Shown here in pieces: positions 20,045 to 29,643 of a stretch of DNA of 64,000 nt. Origin of the DNA: a gamma proteobacterium symbiont of Ctena orbiculata (GTDB lineage: Bacteria; Pseudomonadota; Gammaproteobacteria; Chromatiales; Chromatiaceae). The notes beneath the pieces were generated by a model. That model was not told the DNA's origin, did no database searches, and saw only the letters and a list, made by a program, of their open reading frames with translations. The stretch covers positions 62,001 through 126,000 of the forward strand of contig QBVD01000041.1 of NCBI GenBank assembly GCA_003058525.1, given 5' to 3'. Both the position numbers and the translations under genes were made by a program. The first letter of the stretch is position 1; each line of letters begins with the position of its first letter.

Positions 20045-21031
20045 ATGCAAATTGGACCCTATAAATTAGAGAACAATCTGCTATTGGCGCCCATGGCCGG
20101 CGTCACGGACAGACCCTTCCGGCAACTCTGCAGGGAGATGGGCGCTGGGCTTGCGGTTTCGGAGATGGTCTCTTCTGATGCCTCCCTAAGAGGAACAAGA
20201 AAGACTGTCCGACGTCTCGATCTCGAAGGTGAAACGAGCCCTGTCAGTGTACAGATCGTCGGCTCCGATCCGCATCAGATGGCGGAAGCGGCACGGGCCA
20301 ATGTCGCCAATGGCGCGCAGATAATCGATATCAATATGGGATGCCCGGCAAAAAAGGTTTGTAAGCGCACAGCAGGATCTGCGTTGTTGGAGGATGAATA
20401 TCTCGTAGGAAAGATATTGGAGGCGGTTGTCAGTGCCGTCGAGGTACCTGTGACATTGAAAATCCGCACAGGTACAGATCCCGAAAACCGCAACGGGGTA
20501 CGTATCGCGACCATCGCGGAAGCAGCGGGTATCCGAGCCCTCGCCATTCACGGTCGCACGCGTGCGTGTAGGTTTTCAGGTGATGCAGAGTACGAAACAA
20601 TCAGCGACATCAAGCAATCAGTCAACATCCCGGTTATCGCGAATGGGGATATCGATTCACCACAAAAAGCCTCATTTGTTTTAAAACGAACCGGGGCCGA
20701 TGCCCTGATGATAGGTCGCGCTGCGCAAGGACGCCCTTGGATTTTTGATGAGATCAACCACTATCTGCACACCGGCAGTGAGATGCCGGAACCTGATCTC
20801 GAATGGGTTGCCGGCATCCTTATCGGACATGTCAGGCAACTGTATGATTTTTATGGGGAGTACCTTGGCATACGTATTGCGCGCAAGCATATCGCCTGGT
20901 ACAGCAGGGGGCGCCCTGACGGCGCAGTTTTTAGGAACAAAATAAACTACACAGAGTCTGCGGAACAACAACTGCAGGCTATCCGTAACTATTTTGATTG
21001 CCTACAAAACAATGGGGAATTGGCGGCATGA
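20045..21031 (+). CDS. dusB: tRNA-dihydrouridine synthase B
   Basis: 328 aa. FMN enzyme reducing uridine in the tRNA D-loop. TIM-barrel start LLLAPMAGVTDRPFRQLCRE, catalytic Cys near residue 100 in NMGCPAKKVCKRTAGSALL, and FMN-binding IHGRTRACRF and ANGDIDSPQKA. Overlaps fis by 4 nt (ATGA), the classic dusB-fis operon. Confidence 0.97.
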   Translation: MQIGPYKLENNLLLAPMAGVTDRPFRQLCREMGAGLAVSEMVSSDASLRGTRKTVRRLDLEGETSPVSVQIVGSDPHQMAEAARANVANGAQIIDINMGCPAKKVCKRTAGSALLEDEYLVGKILEAVVSAVEVPVTLKIRTGTDPENRNGVRIATIAEAAGIRALAIHGRTRACRFSGDAEYETISDIKQSVNIPVIANGDIDSPQKASFVLKRTGADALMIGRAAQGRPWIFDEINHYLHTGSEMPEPDLEWVAGILIGHVRQLYDFYGEYLGIRIARKHIAWYSRGRPDGAVFRNKINYTESAEQQLQAIRNYFDCLQNNGELAA

Positions 21032-21324
21032 TGACTGATGCGGTTCTTAGCAAAAAAGAGAATCAAGAGTATCTGACAGTCACACACAGTAAGAAATCAG
21101 AACCCTTACGCCAGTGTGTCAGTGATGCAATGCAACGTTATTTCAATAACCTTGACGGGCATGGTGCAAACAACCTCTATAGACTGGTGATGAATGAGGT
21201 GGAGGCGCCATTACTCGAAAGTGTCATGAAACATACCGGCGGCAACCAGTCCCAGGCAGCATCCATTCTAGGTATCAGTCGAAGCACCTTGCGCAAGAAA
21301 CTCTCACAATACGACCTCGACTGA
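21028..21324 (+). CDS. fis: DNA-binding protein Fis
   Basis: 98 aa, identical in length to E. coli Fis. Nucleoid protein and activator of rRNA promoters. The C-terminal helix-turn-helix [20 protein letters not shown] (about 73-92) is highly conserved. The ATG at 21028 overlaps the dusB stop. Followed 31 nt later by purH. Confidence 0.97.
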   Translation: MMTDAVLSKKENQEYLTVTHSKKSEPLRQCVSDAMQRYFNNLDGHGANNLYRLVMNEVEAPLLESVMKHTGGNQSQAASILGISRSTLRKKLSQYDLD

Positions 21325-21355
21325 AGCCGGCTTACACTTACTTGGAAATTTCAAC

Positions 21356-22915
21356 ATGGCATCGATTAAACGCGCCCTGATTAGCGTTTCAGACAAAACC
21401 GGGATTGTGGAATTCGCCCGCAATCTCGCTGACAACAAGATTGAGATCCTTTCAACTGGCGGTACCGCAAAACTGCTGACGCAAAATGATATCCCGGTCA
21501 TCGAAGTCTCAGAATATACCGGCTATCCGGAAATGATGGATGGCCGGGTCAAGACCCTGCACCCAAAAATTCACGGCGGAATACTCGGACGGCGAGGCAT
21601 CGATGACGGTGTCATGAAAGAGAACGGTATCGGTGGCATCGACCTGATCGTGGTCAATCTCTACCCCTTCGAAGAGACAGTGTCCAATCCCGATTGCGAT
21701 CTTCCGACGGCAATAGAAAACATCGATATCGGCGGTCCCACCATGCTTCGCGCAGCGGCCAAGAACCACAAGGATGTAACGGTGATCGTCGATGCACTCG
21801 ACTATGACAGGGTGCTGCATGAAATGAGGGACAACAACAACGAATTGAGCAGTGCCACCCGATTCGACCTTGCGGTAAAGACCTTCGAACATACCGCCCG
21901 CTACGATGCCGCCATTGCCAACTACCTTGGCTCGCGTCTGGGGGATGAAGTCAGCGATTTTCCACGCACGCTGTCCCTTCAATTCAAACAGGCACAGACC
22001 ATGCGCTATGGGGAGAACCCCCACCAGAAGGCGGCCTTCTTTGTCGAGCACAGGATCGATGAGGCGAGCGTGGCCACGGCCAAGCAACTGCAGGGCAAGG
22101 AGCTCTCGTACAACAATATCGGTGATACCGACGCCGCATTGGAGTGTGTTAAGAGTTTTGACGAAGGACCCGCCTGCGTCATCGTCAAACATGCCAATCC
22201 CTGTGGTGTGGCATATGGCGCCAACATGCTGGAGGCCTATGATCGCGCCTACACTACCGATCCCGAGTCGGCGTTTGGCGGCATTATCGCCTTTAACGGT
22301 GAACTGGACGGGGAGACGGCAAAAACCATCATCGACCGCCAGTTCGTTGAAGTGATCATCGCACCGAAGATCTCGGCGGCAGCCATCGAGGCTGTCAGCA
22401 GCAAGAAAAATGTACGCCTGCTGGAGTGTGGTGAATGGCTCAGTGAGGCAATCCACCGCACCGAATACAAGCGGGTCAATGGCGGCCTGCTGGTCCAGGA
22501 TGCCGATCTGCAGCTGACCCACCACATCAAGGTTGTGACCCAAAGGCATCCCACAGAGCAGGAGATGAGTGATCTGTTGTTTACCTGGCGCGTCGCCAAG
22601 TTCGTCAAGTCAAACGCCATCGTCTATGGCAGGGATGGCATGACCATCGGTGTCGGCGCCGGCCAGATGAGTCGGGTCAACTCTGCGCGTATCGCCGCAA
22701 TCAAAGCGGAACACGCCTCGCTTGAAGTCAGGGGTTCGGTGATGGCCTCGGATGCGTTCTTCCCATTCCGCGACGGCATAGACAATGCCGCAGAGGTCGG
22801 CATTACTGCCGTCATTCAACCCGGTGGATCGATGCGCGACGATGAGGCGATCGCCGCCGCCGATGAGCATGACATGGCGATGGTATTCACCGGTATGCGC
22901 CACTTCCGTCACTGA
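21356..22915 (+). CDS. purH: Bifunctional AICAR transformylase/IMP cyclohydrolase
   Basis: 519 aa. Last two steps of IMP synthesis. N-terminal cyclohydrolase ([38 protein letters not shown]) and C-terminal transformylase with the catalytic [11 protein letters not shown] and [19 protein letters not shown]. Its TGA overlaps the purD ATG by one base. Confidence 0.98.
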   Translation: MASIKRALISVSDKTGIVEFARNLADNKIEILSTGGTAKLLTQNDIPVIEVSEYTGYPEMMDGRVKTLHPKIHGGILGRRGIDDGVMKENGIGGIDLIVVNLYPFEETVSNPDCDLPTAIENIDIGGPTMLRAAAKNHKDVTVIVDALDYDRVLHEMRDNNNELSSATRFDLAVKTFEHTARYDAAIANYLGSRLGDEVSDFPRTLSLQFKQAQTMRYGENPHQKAAFFVEHRIDEASVATAKQLQGKELSYNNIGDTDAALECVKSFDEGPACVIVKHANPCGVAYGANMLEAYDRAYTTDPESAFGGIIAFNGELDGETAKTIIDRQFVEVIIAPKISAAAIEAVSSKKNVRLLECGEWLSEAIHRTEYKRVNGGLLVQDADLQLTHHIKVVTQRHPTEQEMSDLLFTWRVAKFVKSNAIVYGRDGMTIGVGAGQMSRVNSARIAAIKAEHASLEVRGSVMASDAFFPFRDGIDNAAEVGITAVIQPGGSMRDDEAIAAADEHDMAMVFTGMRHFRH

Positions 22916-24204
22916 TGAATATTCTTGTCATCGGTTCGGGCGGCCGTGAACACGCCCTTGCCTGGAAAGCCGCGCAATCGGATCTGGCGGATAAGGTCTT
23001 TGTCGCCCCCGGCAATGCCGGCACGGCCCTCGAAAAGAAGCTCGAGAATGTGGAAATCGATGCCGACTCGATCGATGAACTGATCGAATTCGCGAAGGCC
23101 AAACAAATAGGACTGACCATTGTCGGCCCGGAGGCGCCGCTGGTGAACGGCATCGTCAATGCCTTCGAAGCAGCCGGTCTTCACTGTTTCGGGCCAAGCA
23201 AGGATGCGGCGCAACTGGAGGGTTCAAAATCCTTCACCAAAGACTTCCTCGCACGCCACGACATTCCCAGCGGCAGCTACCAGACCTTCACCGAGATTGA
23301 TGCCGCGCTGACCTATCTCAACCAAGTTGGCGCTCCCATCGTCATCAAGGCGGATGGCCTGGCGGCCGGAAAAGGCGTCATTGTCGCCATGGACATCTCT
23401 ACCGCTGAATCAGCGGTCCGCGACATGCTGGCGGGCAATGCCTTTGGCGAAGCCGGTCATCGCGTGGTCATCGAGGAGTACCTGGAAGGTGAAGAGGCCA
23501 GTTTCATTGTCATGGCCGACGGTAGTCATATCCTGCCGATGGCAACCAGCCAGGACCACAAGCGGGTGGGTGATGGCGATACCGGTCTCAATACCGGCGG
23601 GATGGGGGCCTACTCTCCAGCACCCGTGGTCGATGACACCATATATGAGAGGATCATGCAGCAGGTAATCCGGCCCACCGTCAAGGGCATGGCCGAGGAG
23701 GGCATGCCCTATACCGGATTCCTCTACGCCGGATTGATGATTACTGCGGACGGCACACCCAAGGTTATCGAATACAATTGTCGCTTTGGCGACCCCGAGA
23801 CACAACCGATCATGTTACGCATGCGTTCCGACCTGGTTGCGCACTGCCTGGCCGCACTGGATGGAAGGCTTGACAAGGAGCGGACCGAATGGGATTCCAG
23901 GGCATCCGTGGGTGTCGTGCTGGCGGCTGGCGGCTATCCAGGCCCCTATGAAAAAGGCAAGGTCATCAGCGGCCTCCCTGAATCCGCCGACCCCTCCTGT
24001 AAAGTCTTCCACGCCGGCACCAGGCTGGATGACGACAGGGTCGTCACCACAGGTGGACGGGTATTATGTGCCACCGCTCTGGGAGAAAGCGTCACATCGG
24101 CACAACAGAGCGCCTACGCATTGACCCGCTCTATCCATTGGGATGATGTCTATTACCGCACCGACATCGCATACCGTGCGATTGCCAGGGAAGAGCGCGA
24201 TTGA
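22915..24204 (+). CDS. purD: Phosphoribosylamine-glycine ligase
   Basis: 429 aa. ATP-grasp enzyme of purine synthesis. Starts [36 protein letters not shown] and NTGGMGAYSPAPVV are diagnostic, and IEYNCRFGDPETQPI supplies metal ligands. Tight coupling with purH is usual. Confidence 0.98.
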   Translation: MNILVIGSGGREHALAWKAAQSDLADKVFVAPGNAGTALEKKLENVEIDADSIDELIEFAKAKQIGLTIVGPEAPLVNGIVNAFEAAGLHCFGPSKDAAQLEGSKSFTKDFLARHDIPSGSYQTFTEIDAALTYLNQVGAPIVIKADGLAAGKGVIVAMDISTAESAVRDMLAGNAFGEAGHRVVIEEYLEGEEASFIVMADGSHILPMATSQDHKRVGDGDTGLNTGGMGAYSPAPVVDDTIYERIMQQVIRPTVKGMAEEGMPYTGFLYAGLMITADGTPKVIEYNCRFGDPETQPIMLRMRSDLVAHCLAALDGRLDKERTEWDSRASVGVVLAAGGYPGPYEKGKVISGLPESADPSCKVFHAGTRLDDDRVVTTGGRVLCATALGESVTSAQQSAYALTRSIHWDDVYYRTDIAYRAIAREERD

Positions 24205-24605
24205 AGCATTGGGTTGCTACGGCTGCCTCCATCTTCAGCACACACACCATTCGTGTATTGCTGGCAATGGCGCTTCTGGTGATCAGTTATCTCGCGTTCA
24301 CGCCCCTGGATACCCCCGTCGTCACAGAGTTCAATGACAAGCTGTCCCATATTGTGGCCTTTTTTACGCTCGCCTTTCTGGTCGATTTTTCATGGCCTCG
24401 ATCAAAATGGAAACCGATAAAATATCTACCGCTCTTCGGTTATGGTCTTTTCATCGAGGTAGTGCAAGCCTTCATGCCTCATCGGTTATTTTCTACCTGG
24501 GATTTGGTGGCGGATATCTTGGGGCTGCTCATCTATCCTCTAGTGTTACCGTTGCTGTTGCGAATCCCCCGACTCCAGCAACTGCGTCACGGCACTGTTA
24601 AGTAG
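24201..24605 (+). CDS. VanZ-like family membrane protein
   Basis: 134 aa. Three to four hydrophobic segments (TIRVLLAMALLVISYLAF; IVAFFTLAFLVDF; ILGLLIYPLVLPLLLRI) with the VanZ-like core NDKLSHIVAFF and the EVVQAFMPHRLFSTWDLVADI block. Start taken as TTG at 24201, overlapping the purD stop and preceded by GGGAAGAG; an internal ATG would remove TM1. Function unknown; not linked here to glycopeptide resistance. Confidence 0.75.
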   Translation: MKHWVATAASIFSTHTIRVLLAMALLVISYLAFTPLDTPVVTEFNDKLSHIVAFFTLAFLVDFSWPRSKWKPIKYLPLFGYGLFIEVVQAFMPHRLFSTWDLVADILGLLIYPLVLPLLLRIPRLQQLRHGTVK

Positions 24606-24803
24606 TGCCTTATCCACACTATCTTCAACAGTTTATTTTTTATGGATCTTCATAAAAAATTTGCGCGTGGTTTTGCATGATAAATGTCACTAACTTATTG
24701 AAAGACAGACACAATATCGGAATAATCAGTAATATCTTTTGAGGGTCAGTTCTGACTACCTGATGCTGTCTAAGTAACGGACAAGCTAATATCCTATGAT
24801 CAC

Positions 24804-24830
24804 GTCATTCCGGCGCAGGCCGGAATCCAG
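24804..24830 (+). repeat. Left 27-bp palindromic repeat flanking the GIY-YIG remnant
   Basis: Exact inverted copy of 25037-25063, itself internally palindromic (ATTCCGGC-GCAG-GCCGGAAT). Of the GTCATTCCGGCG type of dispersed repeat known in many proteobacteria. Confidence 0.9.
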
Positions 24831-24835
24831 GGAGA

Positions 24836-24985
24836 ATGCCAAGGAAGTGGTATGAGATGCATGAGACGATGGAATCCGCTATTGAGTGGGAAAAAGCCAT
24901 CAAGAATAGGAAGCGGGCGTGGAAGTTAAAAACGATTGAAGCGCTGAACCCAGGCTGGCGGGATTTGTATCCGGCGCTGATTTGA
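24836..24985 (+). pseudogene. GIY-YIG endonuclease, C-terminal remnant
   Basis: An open frame of 49 codons reads MPRKWYEMHETMESAIEWEK, then KNRKRAW...NPGWRDLYPALI, matching the C-terminal half of small single-domain GIY-YIG nucleases (ethmesAierEkxiKxwkR...NPxWxDLY). The N-terminal half with the GIY...YIG strand and catalytic Arg is missing; the left repeat ends only 5 bp before this frame, implying a deletion up to the repeat. Almost certainly non-functional. Confidence 0.8.
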
Positions 24986-25036
24986 CGAGCAGATTTCTTT
25001 ACTGAAAGAGAAGCGGTCGACAACCGATTGGAGCAT

Positions 25037-25063
25037 CTGGATTCCGGCCTGCGCCGGAATGAC
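25037..25063 (-). repeat. Right 27-bp palindromic repeat flanking the GIY-YIG remnant
   Basis: Reverse complement of 24804-24830 with no mismatch. Confidence 0.9.
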
Positions 25064-25207
25064 GGGATCAGTGAAGTCTACCCATAAATTCTTCGGAGGA
25101 TCCTTTTTTATTTGGGTTATAGTTAAACTATATGTCAGTGGTAGTCGCCCGGATTTCATCAGACCCCTGTCGTTCAGTACCACAACCAATACAGTGCTTC
25201 GTCTGTC

Positions 25208-27676
25208 ATGAGTAAAGTCAAACACAGTGCTTTCAAGTATGATTTTCTAGGCTCAGATCCAAAGGACATCCAACGATCGGCCTCCAATCACCTCGTCTAC
25301 ACCATTGGCAAGGATCCCTACACCGCCACCGATCATGATTGGATGATGGCATTCAGTCACGTGATTCGCGACCGCCTGATTGAACGCTGGATGGAGACCC
25401 AGCGTAACTTTTACAGACACGACGCCAAGCGGGTCTACTACCTGTCGATGGAATTTCTTATTGGACGCAGTCTTATCAACAGCTTGTTGAATATGGATAT
25501 TCACGATGCGTGCACCGAGGCCCTGCATAAACTCGGCATCGAACTTGAGCGGCTACGCAACCTTGAGCATGACGCGGCGCTTGGCAATGGTGGACTCGGA
25601 CGCCTGGCGGCCTGCTTTCTCGACTCCATAGCCAGTTTGAACATTCCCGGATACGGCTACGGTATCCGTTTCGAATATGGCATGTTCAGACAGAAGATCG
25701 AAAACGGCTGCCAGGTCGAGCTGCCGGAAAATTGGCTGATACACGACAACCCCTGGGAGTTTCCCCGCCCAGAGGTCTCCTACCGGGTCCGCTTCGGCGG
25801 GCGAGTCATGGAGTATCAGGATACAACAGGCCGTCGCCATTTTGATTGGATAGAGGGCGATGTCGTGATCGCCCAGGCCTATGACACCCCGATACCCGGT
25901 TATAAAAACGATACCGTCAACAATCTCCGACTGTGGAGCGCCAAGGCCTATGAGGACTTCGATCTAAACCGGTTCAATGAGGGAGAGTATACCGAGGCCG
26001 TCGTCGGCAAGACCCTGTCCGAGAACATCTCCAAGGTACTCTATCCCAACGACAGCTCCACTATGAACAAGCGCCTGCGGCTGAAGCAGCAATACTTTTT
26101 TGTCTGCGCCTCACTGAAGGATATTCTACGCCGCTTCTTCACCGATCATGACAGTCTGAGCGAACTGCCGAACAAGGTGGCAATCCAACTCAACGACACC
26201 CACCCAGCCATCGCCATCCCGGAGATGATGCGACTGCTGATGGACAAACACCACCTCGAATGGCAACCTGCCTGGGAGATCACCACCCGGGTCTTCTCAT
26301 ACACCAACCACACCCTGCTGCCCGAAGCGTTGGAAACATGGCCGATGGATATCTTCGAACAACTGTTGCCAAGGCACCTGCAGTTGATAATGGAGATCAA
26401 CCGGCGTTTTCTGCTGATACTTGGCCACCTCCACCCGGGGGACATGGATATCCTGCGCCGCCTCTCCATCATCGATGAAGGCAACGGACGACGAATTCGC
26501 ATGGCCCACTTGGCGATCATCGGCAGTCACAAGGTGAATGGCGTCTCGGCACTCCACAGTGAGCTTTTGCGCAAATCAACCTTTAAGGATTTCAACAGCT
26601 TCTATCCCGGCAAGATCATCAACATCACTAATGGGATTACACCACGACGCTGGCTCTATCAATCCAACCGGGGGCTCTCAACACTGATCAGTGATGCCAT
26701 TGGTCCGGAATGGATCAGAGACCTCAGCCAGATAAAACAGCTTGAATCCCTGGCCGAAGACAGTGCCTTCCAGGAGAGATTTTGTGCCATTAAGCAGGCA
26801 AACAAACAACGCCTTGCCAAGTTGATCCTGTACTATTTGGACAGCAAGGTTGACTCAAACATGCTATTCGACGTTCAGGTTAAGAGAATTCACGAATACA
26901 AACGTCAACTGCTCAACCTATTTCGCGCCATAGCCCTCTACAATCGCCTACTGGATGATCCCAACGCAAATCACGTGCCACGCACCATCCTGTTCGGGGG
27001 TAAGGCGGCACCTGGCTATACCATGGCGAAACTGATTATCCGCCTCATCAATGATGTGGCCGACGTCATCGACAACGACCCGGCTGTAAGCGATCGCCTG
27101 AAGATCCTTTTTATCCCCAATTACGACGTTACCACCGCTTCGGATATCATCCCCGCGGCGGAACTCTCGCAACAGATCTCCACAGCCGGCATGGAGGCAT
27201 CGGGTACCGGCAACATGAAACTTGCCCTCAATGGCGCCCTGACCATGGGAACCATGGACGGTGCCAATGTAGAGATGCAAGAGAATATCGGTGCCGATAA
27301 TATTTTCATCTTCGGTTTGACGACAGAAGATATTACAAGGCTAAATCGACAGGGATACCAGCCCCGGCGTTATTATGATTCGGACCCGGTATTGAAACGT
27401 ATCATCGACATGATCGCCAACGGCTTCTTTTCACCGGAAGAACCGGCGCGCTATCGTATGATCACCGACAATCTTCTCAACAAAGATCATTTCAAGGTAA
27501 TCGCCGATTTCAAGAGCTACCTTGAAGTAAGTGACCGGGCCGACCAGCTGTATCTCAACACCGCCGAATGGAACAGGCGGGCAATTCTCAACACTGCCCG
27601 TATGGGCTATTTCTCCAGCGACCGCACCATCCAGGAGTATGCTGAAAAAATCTGGCATGTGAAGCCGATCAGATAG
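25208..27676 (+). CDS. glgP: Glycogen/maltodextrin phosphorylase
   Basis: 822 aa. Phosphorolysis of alpha-1,4-glucan to glucose-1-phosphate, PLP-dependent. The PLP lysine lies near residue 670 in GTGNMKLALNGALTMGT; other marks are DAALGNGGLGRLAACFLDS, LNDTHPAIAIPEMMR and FDVQVKRIHEYKRQLLN. Full length. No other glg genes are adjacent. Start MSKVKHSAFKYDFLG. Confidence 0.97.
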   Translation: MSKVKHSAFKYDFLGSDPKDIQRSASNHLVYTIGKDPYTATDHDWMMAFSHVIRDRLIERWMETQRNFYRHDAKRVYYLSMEFLIGRSLINSLLNMDIHDACTEALHKLGIELERLRNLEHDAALGNGGLGRLAACFLDSIASLNIPGYGYGIRFEYGMFRQKIENGCQVELPENWLIHDNPWEFPRPEVSYRVRFGGRVMEYQDTTGRRHFDWIEGDVVIAQAYDTPIPGYKNDTVNNLRLWSAKAYEDFDLNRFNEGEYTEAVVGKTLSENISKVLYPNDSSTMNKRLRLKQQYFFVCASLKDILRRFFTDHDSLSELPNKVAIQLNDTHPAIAIPEMMRLLMDKHHLEWQPAWEITTRVFSYTNHTLLPEALETWPMDIFEQLLPRHLQLIMEINRRFLLILGHLHPGDMDILRRLSIIDEGNGRRIRMAHLAIIGSHKVNGVSALHSELLRKSTFKDFNSFYPGKIINITNGITPRRWLYQSNRGLSTLISDAIGPEWIRDLSQIKQLESLAEDSAFQERFCAIKQANKQRLAKLILYYLDSKVDSNMLFDVQVKRIHEYKRQLLNLFRAIALYNRLLDDPNANHVPRTILFGGKAAPGYTMAKLIIRLINDVADVIDNDPAVSDRLKILFIPNYDVTTASDIIPAAELSQQISTAGMEASGTGNMKLALNGALTMGTMDGANVEMQENIGADNIFIFGLTTEDITRLNRQGYQPRRYYDSDPVLKRIIDMIANGFFSPEEPARYRMITDNLLNKDHFKVIADFKSYLEVSDRADQLYLNTAEWNRRAILNTARMGYFSSDRTIQEYAEKIWHVKPIR

Positions 27677-27819
27677 ATTTTAACTATACCGAGCCGAACG
27701 AAACCACCGCCGGAGATAGAATGGCGGTCGACAATATATACAGGTGAAGTCAGCATAGTATTTAGGATATAATTCCCAAATACACCATCTCGACGATTAC
27801 GGTTCAGGGAGTGTACACG

Positions 27820-29565
27820 ATGAAACGGCACCGGGAATGGCTGACCGCACTGTTCATTTTGCTGTCATTGACCGCCTGTGGCGGTGGCGGTGGCGATGAC
27901 AACGACGATGACGATGATGACCACCACAACGGATCGGGAGTATCACAGGCAACAGGCAGCCATCGCGTATTGGCATTCAACGATCTGGGCATGCACTGCG
28001 CCGATCTGGACTACTCGACCTTCGTCATCCTTCCGCCCTTCAATGTCATACATACCCAGGTAATCGAGCGTGGCGCAACACCCCGTATCCTCGATGCCTC
28101 GAGCGTCAATGTCCACTACCTGGCCATTGCGGATGGCAACGGCTCCATCAACACTACCAGCCAAAACCTGGCGGGAAGCGTCAGCAAGACAAACTTCTGG
28201 GACATCAATCCCGCCACCGGCAATAGCTTTGTCAGCGACTTGTTCGGACTCAACCCGGCACCGGATGAGGGCCTGCTCTTTGGCCAGTCGATGCCAGGTA
28301 TTCTGAATCCCTACAACACGAACGATGCGCAGGCCTTCAATCACTATGACCCGGATAAAAAATGGTTTGCCGCCGATGGCGTACCCATACTTCCCATCGA
28401 CGATTCCGGGCAGCTGAATGCCTATCCGCTGATGCGGGTCACCGCCAGCAAGCCGGATAACCCGGATGCCCTTGCCAGCCTGGATGTAGTGCTGCCTGTC
28501 GCCTCCGAAGCGGATTGCCAGAACTGCCATGCCGCGGGAGAGATCGCCGCCCCTCTCGACAGCAGCATCGATTTCATCCTACCCGACGACATCAATGATC
28601 CAAACAGTGTTTTACAAGCTGCGAAATGGAATATCCTGGTGCTGCACGACGCCGAGCACGGTACTGACCTTATCAATGCAACTCCCGTTTTATGTGCCGG
28701 TTGCCACTACTCGGCGGCACTCGATCTCACCGGCGCAGGCCCCACCGGCCAGCAATTGAGACTGGATACCATGTCCCAGGTCATGCATGGTCACCACGGC
28801 CGCTTAATAGACCCGGATACCGACCAGGCACTGTTCCCGGTAGATGGCAGCCTGGAGGAGACCTGCTATCAGTGCCATCCGGGTAAGGTGACCCAATGTC
28901 TCAGGGGTGCAATGGGTGCCGCAGGCATCAGTTGCCAGGACTGCCATGGCAGCATGCTTGCGGTGGGTGGCGATGAACGGCGGCCCTGGCTGGATGAACC
29001 CCGCTGCGAATCCTGCCACACCGGCGATGCGAACAGCCACCTGGGTGATTCCCTGCGCCTGACCCAAGCCTGGGAAGATGATATCGATACCGCCACACCC
29101 CGCCTGGCCGGTAACAAGAGATTTGCGGAAAATAGCGGTACGCTCTATCGAAACAGCCTCGGACATGGCGGCGTTGCCTGCCAAGGTTGTCACGGCTCGA
29201 CCCATGCGATCTGGCCAAATCCACTTGCTTCCGCCAACGATAACCTGGCTGCCAATCAGCTTCAGGGTCATGCCGGGACGCTGAGCGAATGCAGCAGCTG
29301 CCACACCAGCCTGCCCCTTACTCTTGACGGCCCCCATGGCATGCACAACGTCAACAGTCGTGGCTGGAACCTTGAACATGAGGAGTTCTACGAAGACAAC
29401 TCCAATGCCTGCAAAAGCTGTCATGGACAGAACCTGGAGGGGACTGTCCTCTCGATGACCGCGGCAGACCGGACCTTTCTCAGTGATGATGACGGGGAGA
29501 GGACCCGCTTCGTTGCCAAAGGTACACCGGTGAGTTGTACTTTATGTCATGAAAGACCCGATTAA
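27820..29565 (+). CDS. Nine-heme c-type cytochrome lipoprotein
   Basis: 581 aa. The lipoprotein signal peptide ends LLSLTAC, followed by Gly5 and an Asp/His-rich linker (DDNDDDDDDHHNG). Residues 40-225 lack heme motifs but carry distinctive FNDLGMHCADLDYSTFVILP. Nine CXXCH motifs follow at about residues 232, 291, 348, 372, 395, 453, 490, 530 and 572. Expected to be exported, matured with heme c and lipid-anchored. The ATG at 27820 has AGGGAG upstream; a GTG at 27811 is less likely. No electron-transfer partner genes are adjacent, so donor and acceptor are unknown. Confidence 0.9.
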   Translation: MKRHREWLTALFILLSLTACGGGGGDDNDDDDDDHHNGSGVSQATGSHRVLAFNDLGMHCADLDYSTFVILPPFNVIHTQVIERGATPRILDASSVNVHYLAIADGNGSINTTSQNLAGSVSKTNFWDINPATGNSFVSDLFGLNPAPDEGLLFGQSMPGILNPYNTNDAQAFNHYDPDKKWFAADGVPILPIDDSGQLNAYPLMRVTASKPDNPDALASLDVVLPVASEADCQNCHAAGEIAAPLDSSIDFILPDDINDPNSVLQAAKWNILVLHDAEHGTDLINATPVLCAGCHYSAALDLTGAGPTGQQLRLDTMSQVMHGHHGRLIDPDTDQALFPVDGSLEETCYQCHPGKVTQCLRGAMGAAGISCQDCHGSMLAVGGDERRPWLDEPRCESCHTGDANSHLGDSLRLTQAWEDDIDTATPRLAGNKRFAENSGTLYRNSLGHGGVACQGCHGSTHAIWPNPLASANDNLAANQLQGHAGTLSECSSCHTSLPLTLDGPHGMHNVNSRGWNLEHEEFYEDNSNACKSCHGQNLEGTVLSMTAADRTFLSDDDGERTRFVAKGTPVSCTLCHERPD

Positions 29566-29643
29566 GCCTCCTCCGGGATCGCTCCGCACATACAGAAGAC
29601 GTGGATCAAAGTGCTGACAGACAAGCCGGAAGGCGGAGTTGAC

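Larger units (their letters stand above)
24606..25207. other. Intergenic region with palindromes and a GIY-YIG remnant
   Basis: 602 bp. It holds an AT-rich palindrome at 24635-24660 (ATTTTTTATG-GATCTT-CATAAAAAAT) that could end the purD/vanZ transcript, and a repeat-bounded nuclease remnant at 24804-25063. The last 140 bp before glgP show no clear promoter. Confidence 0.6.
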
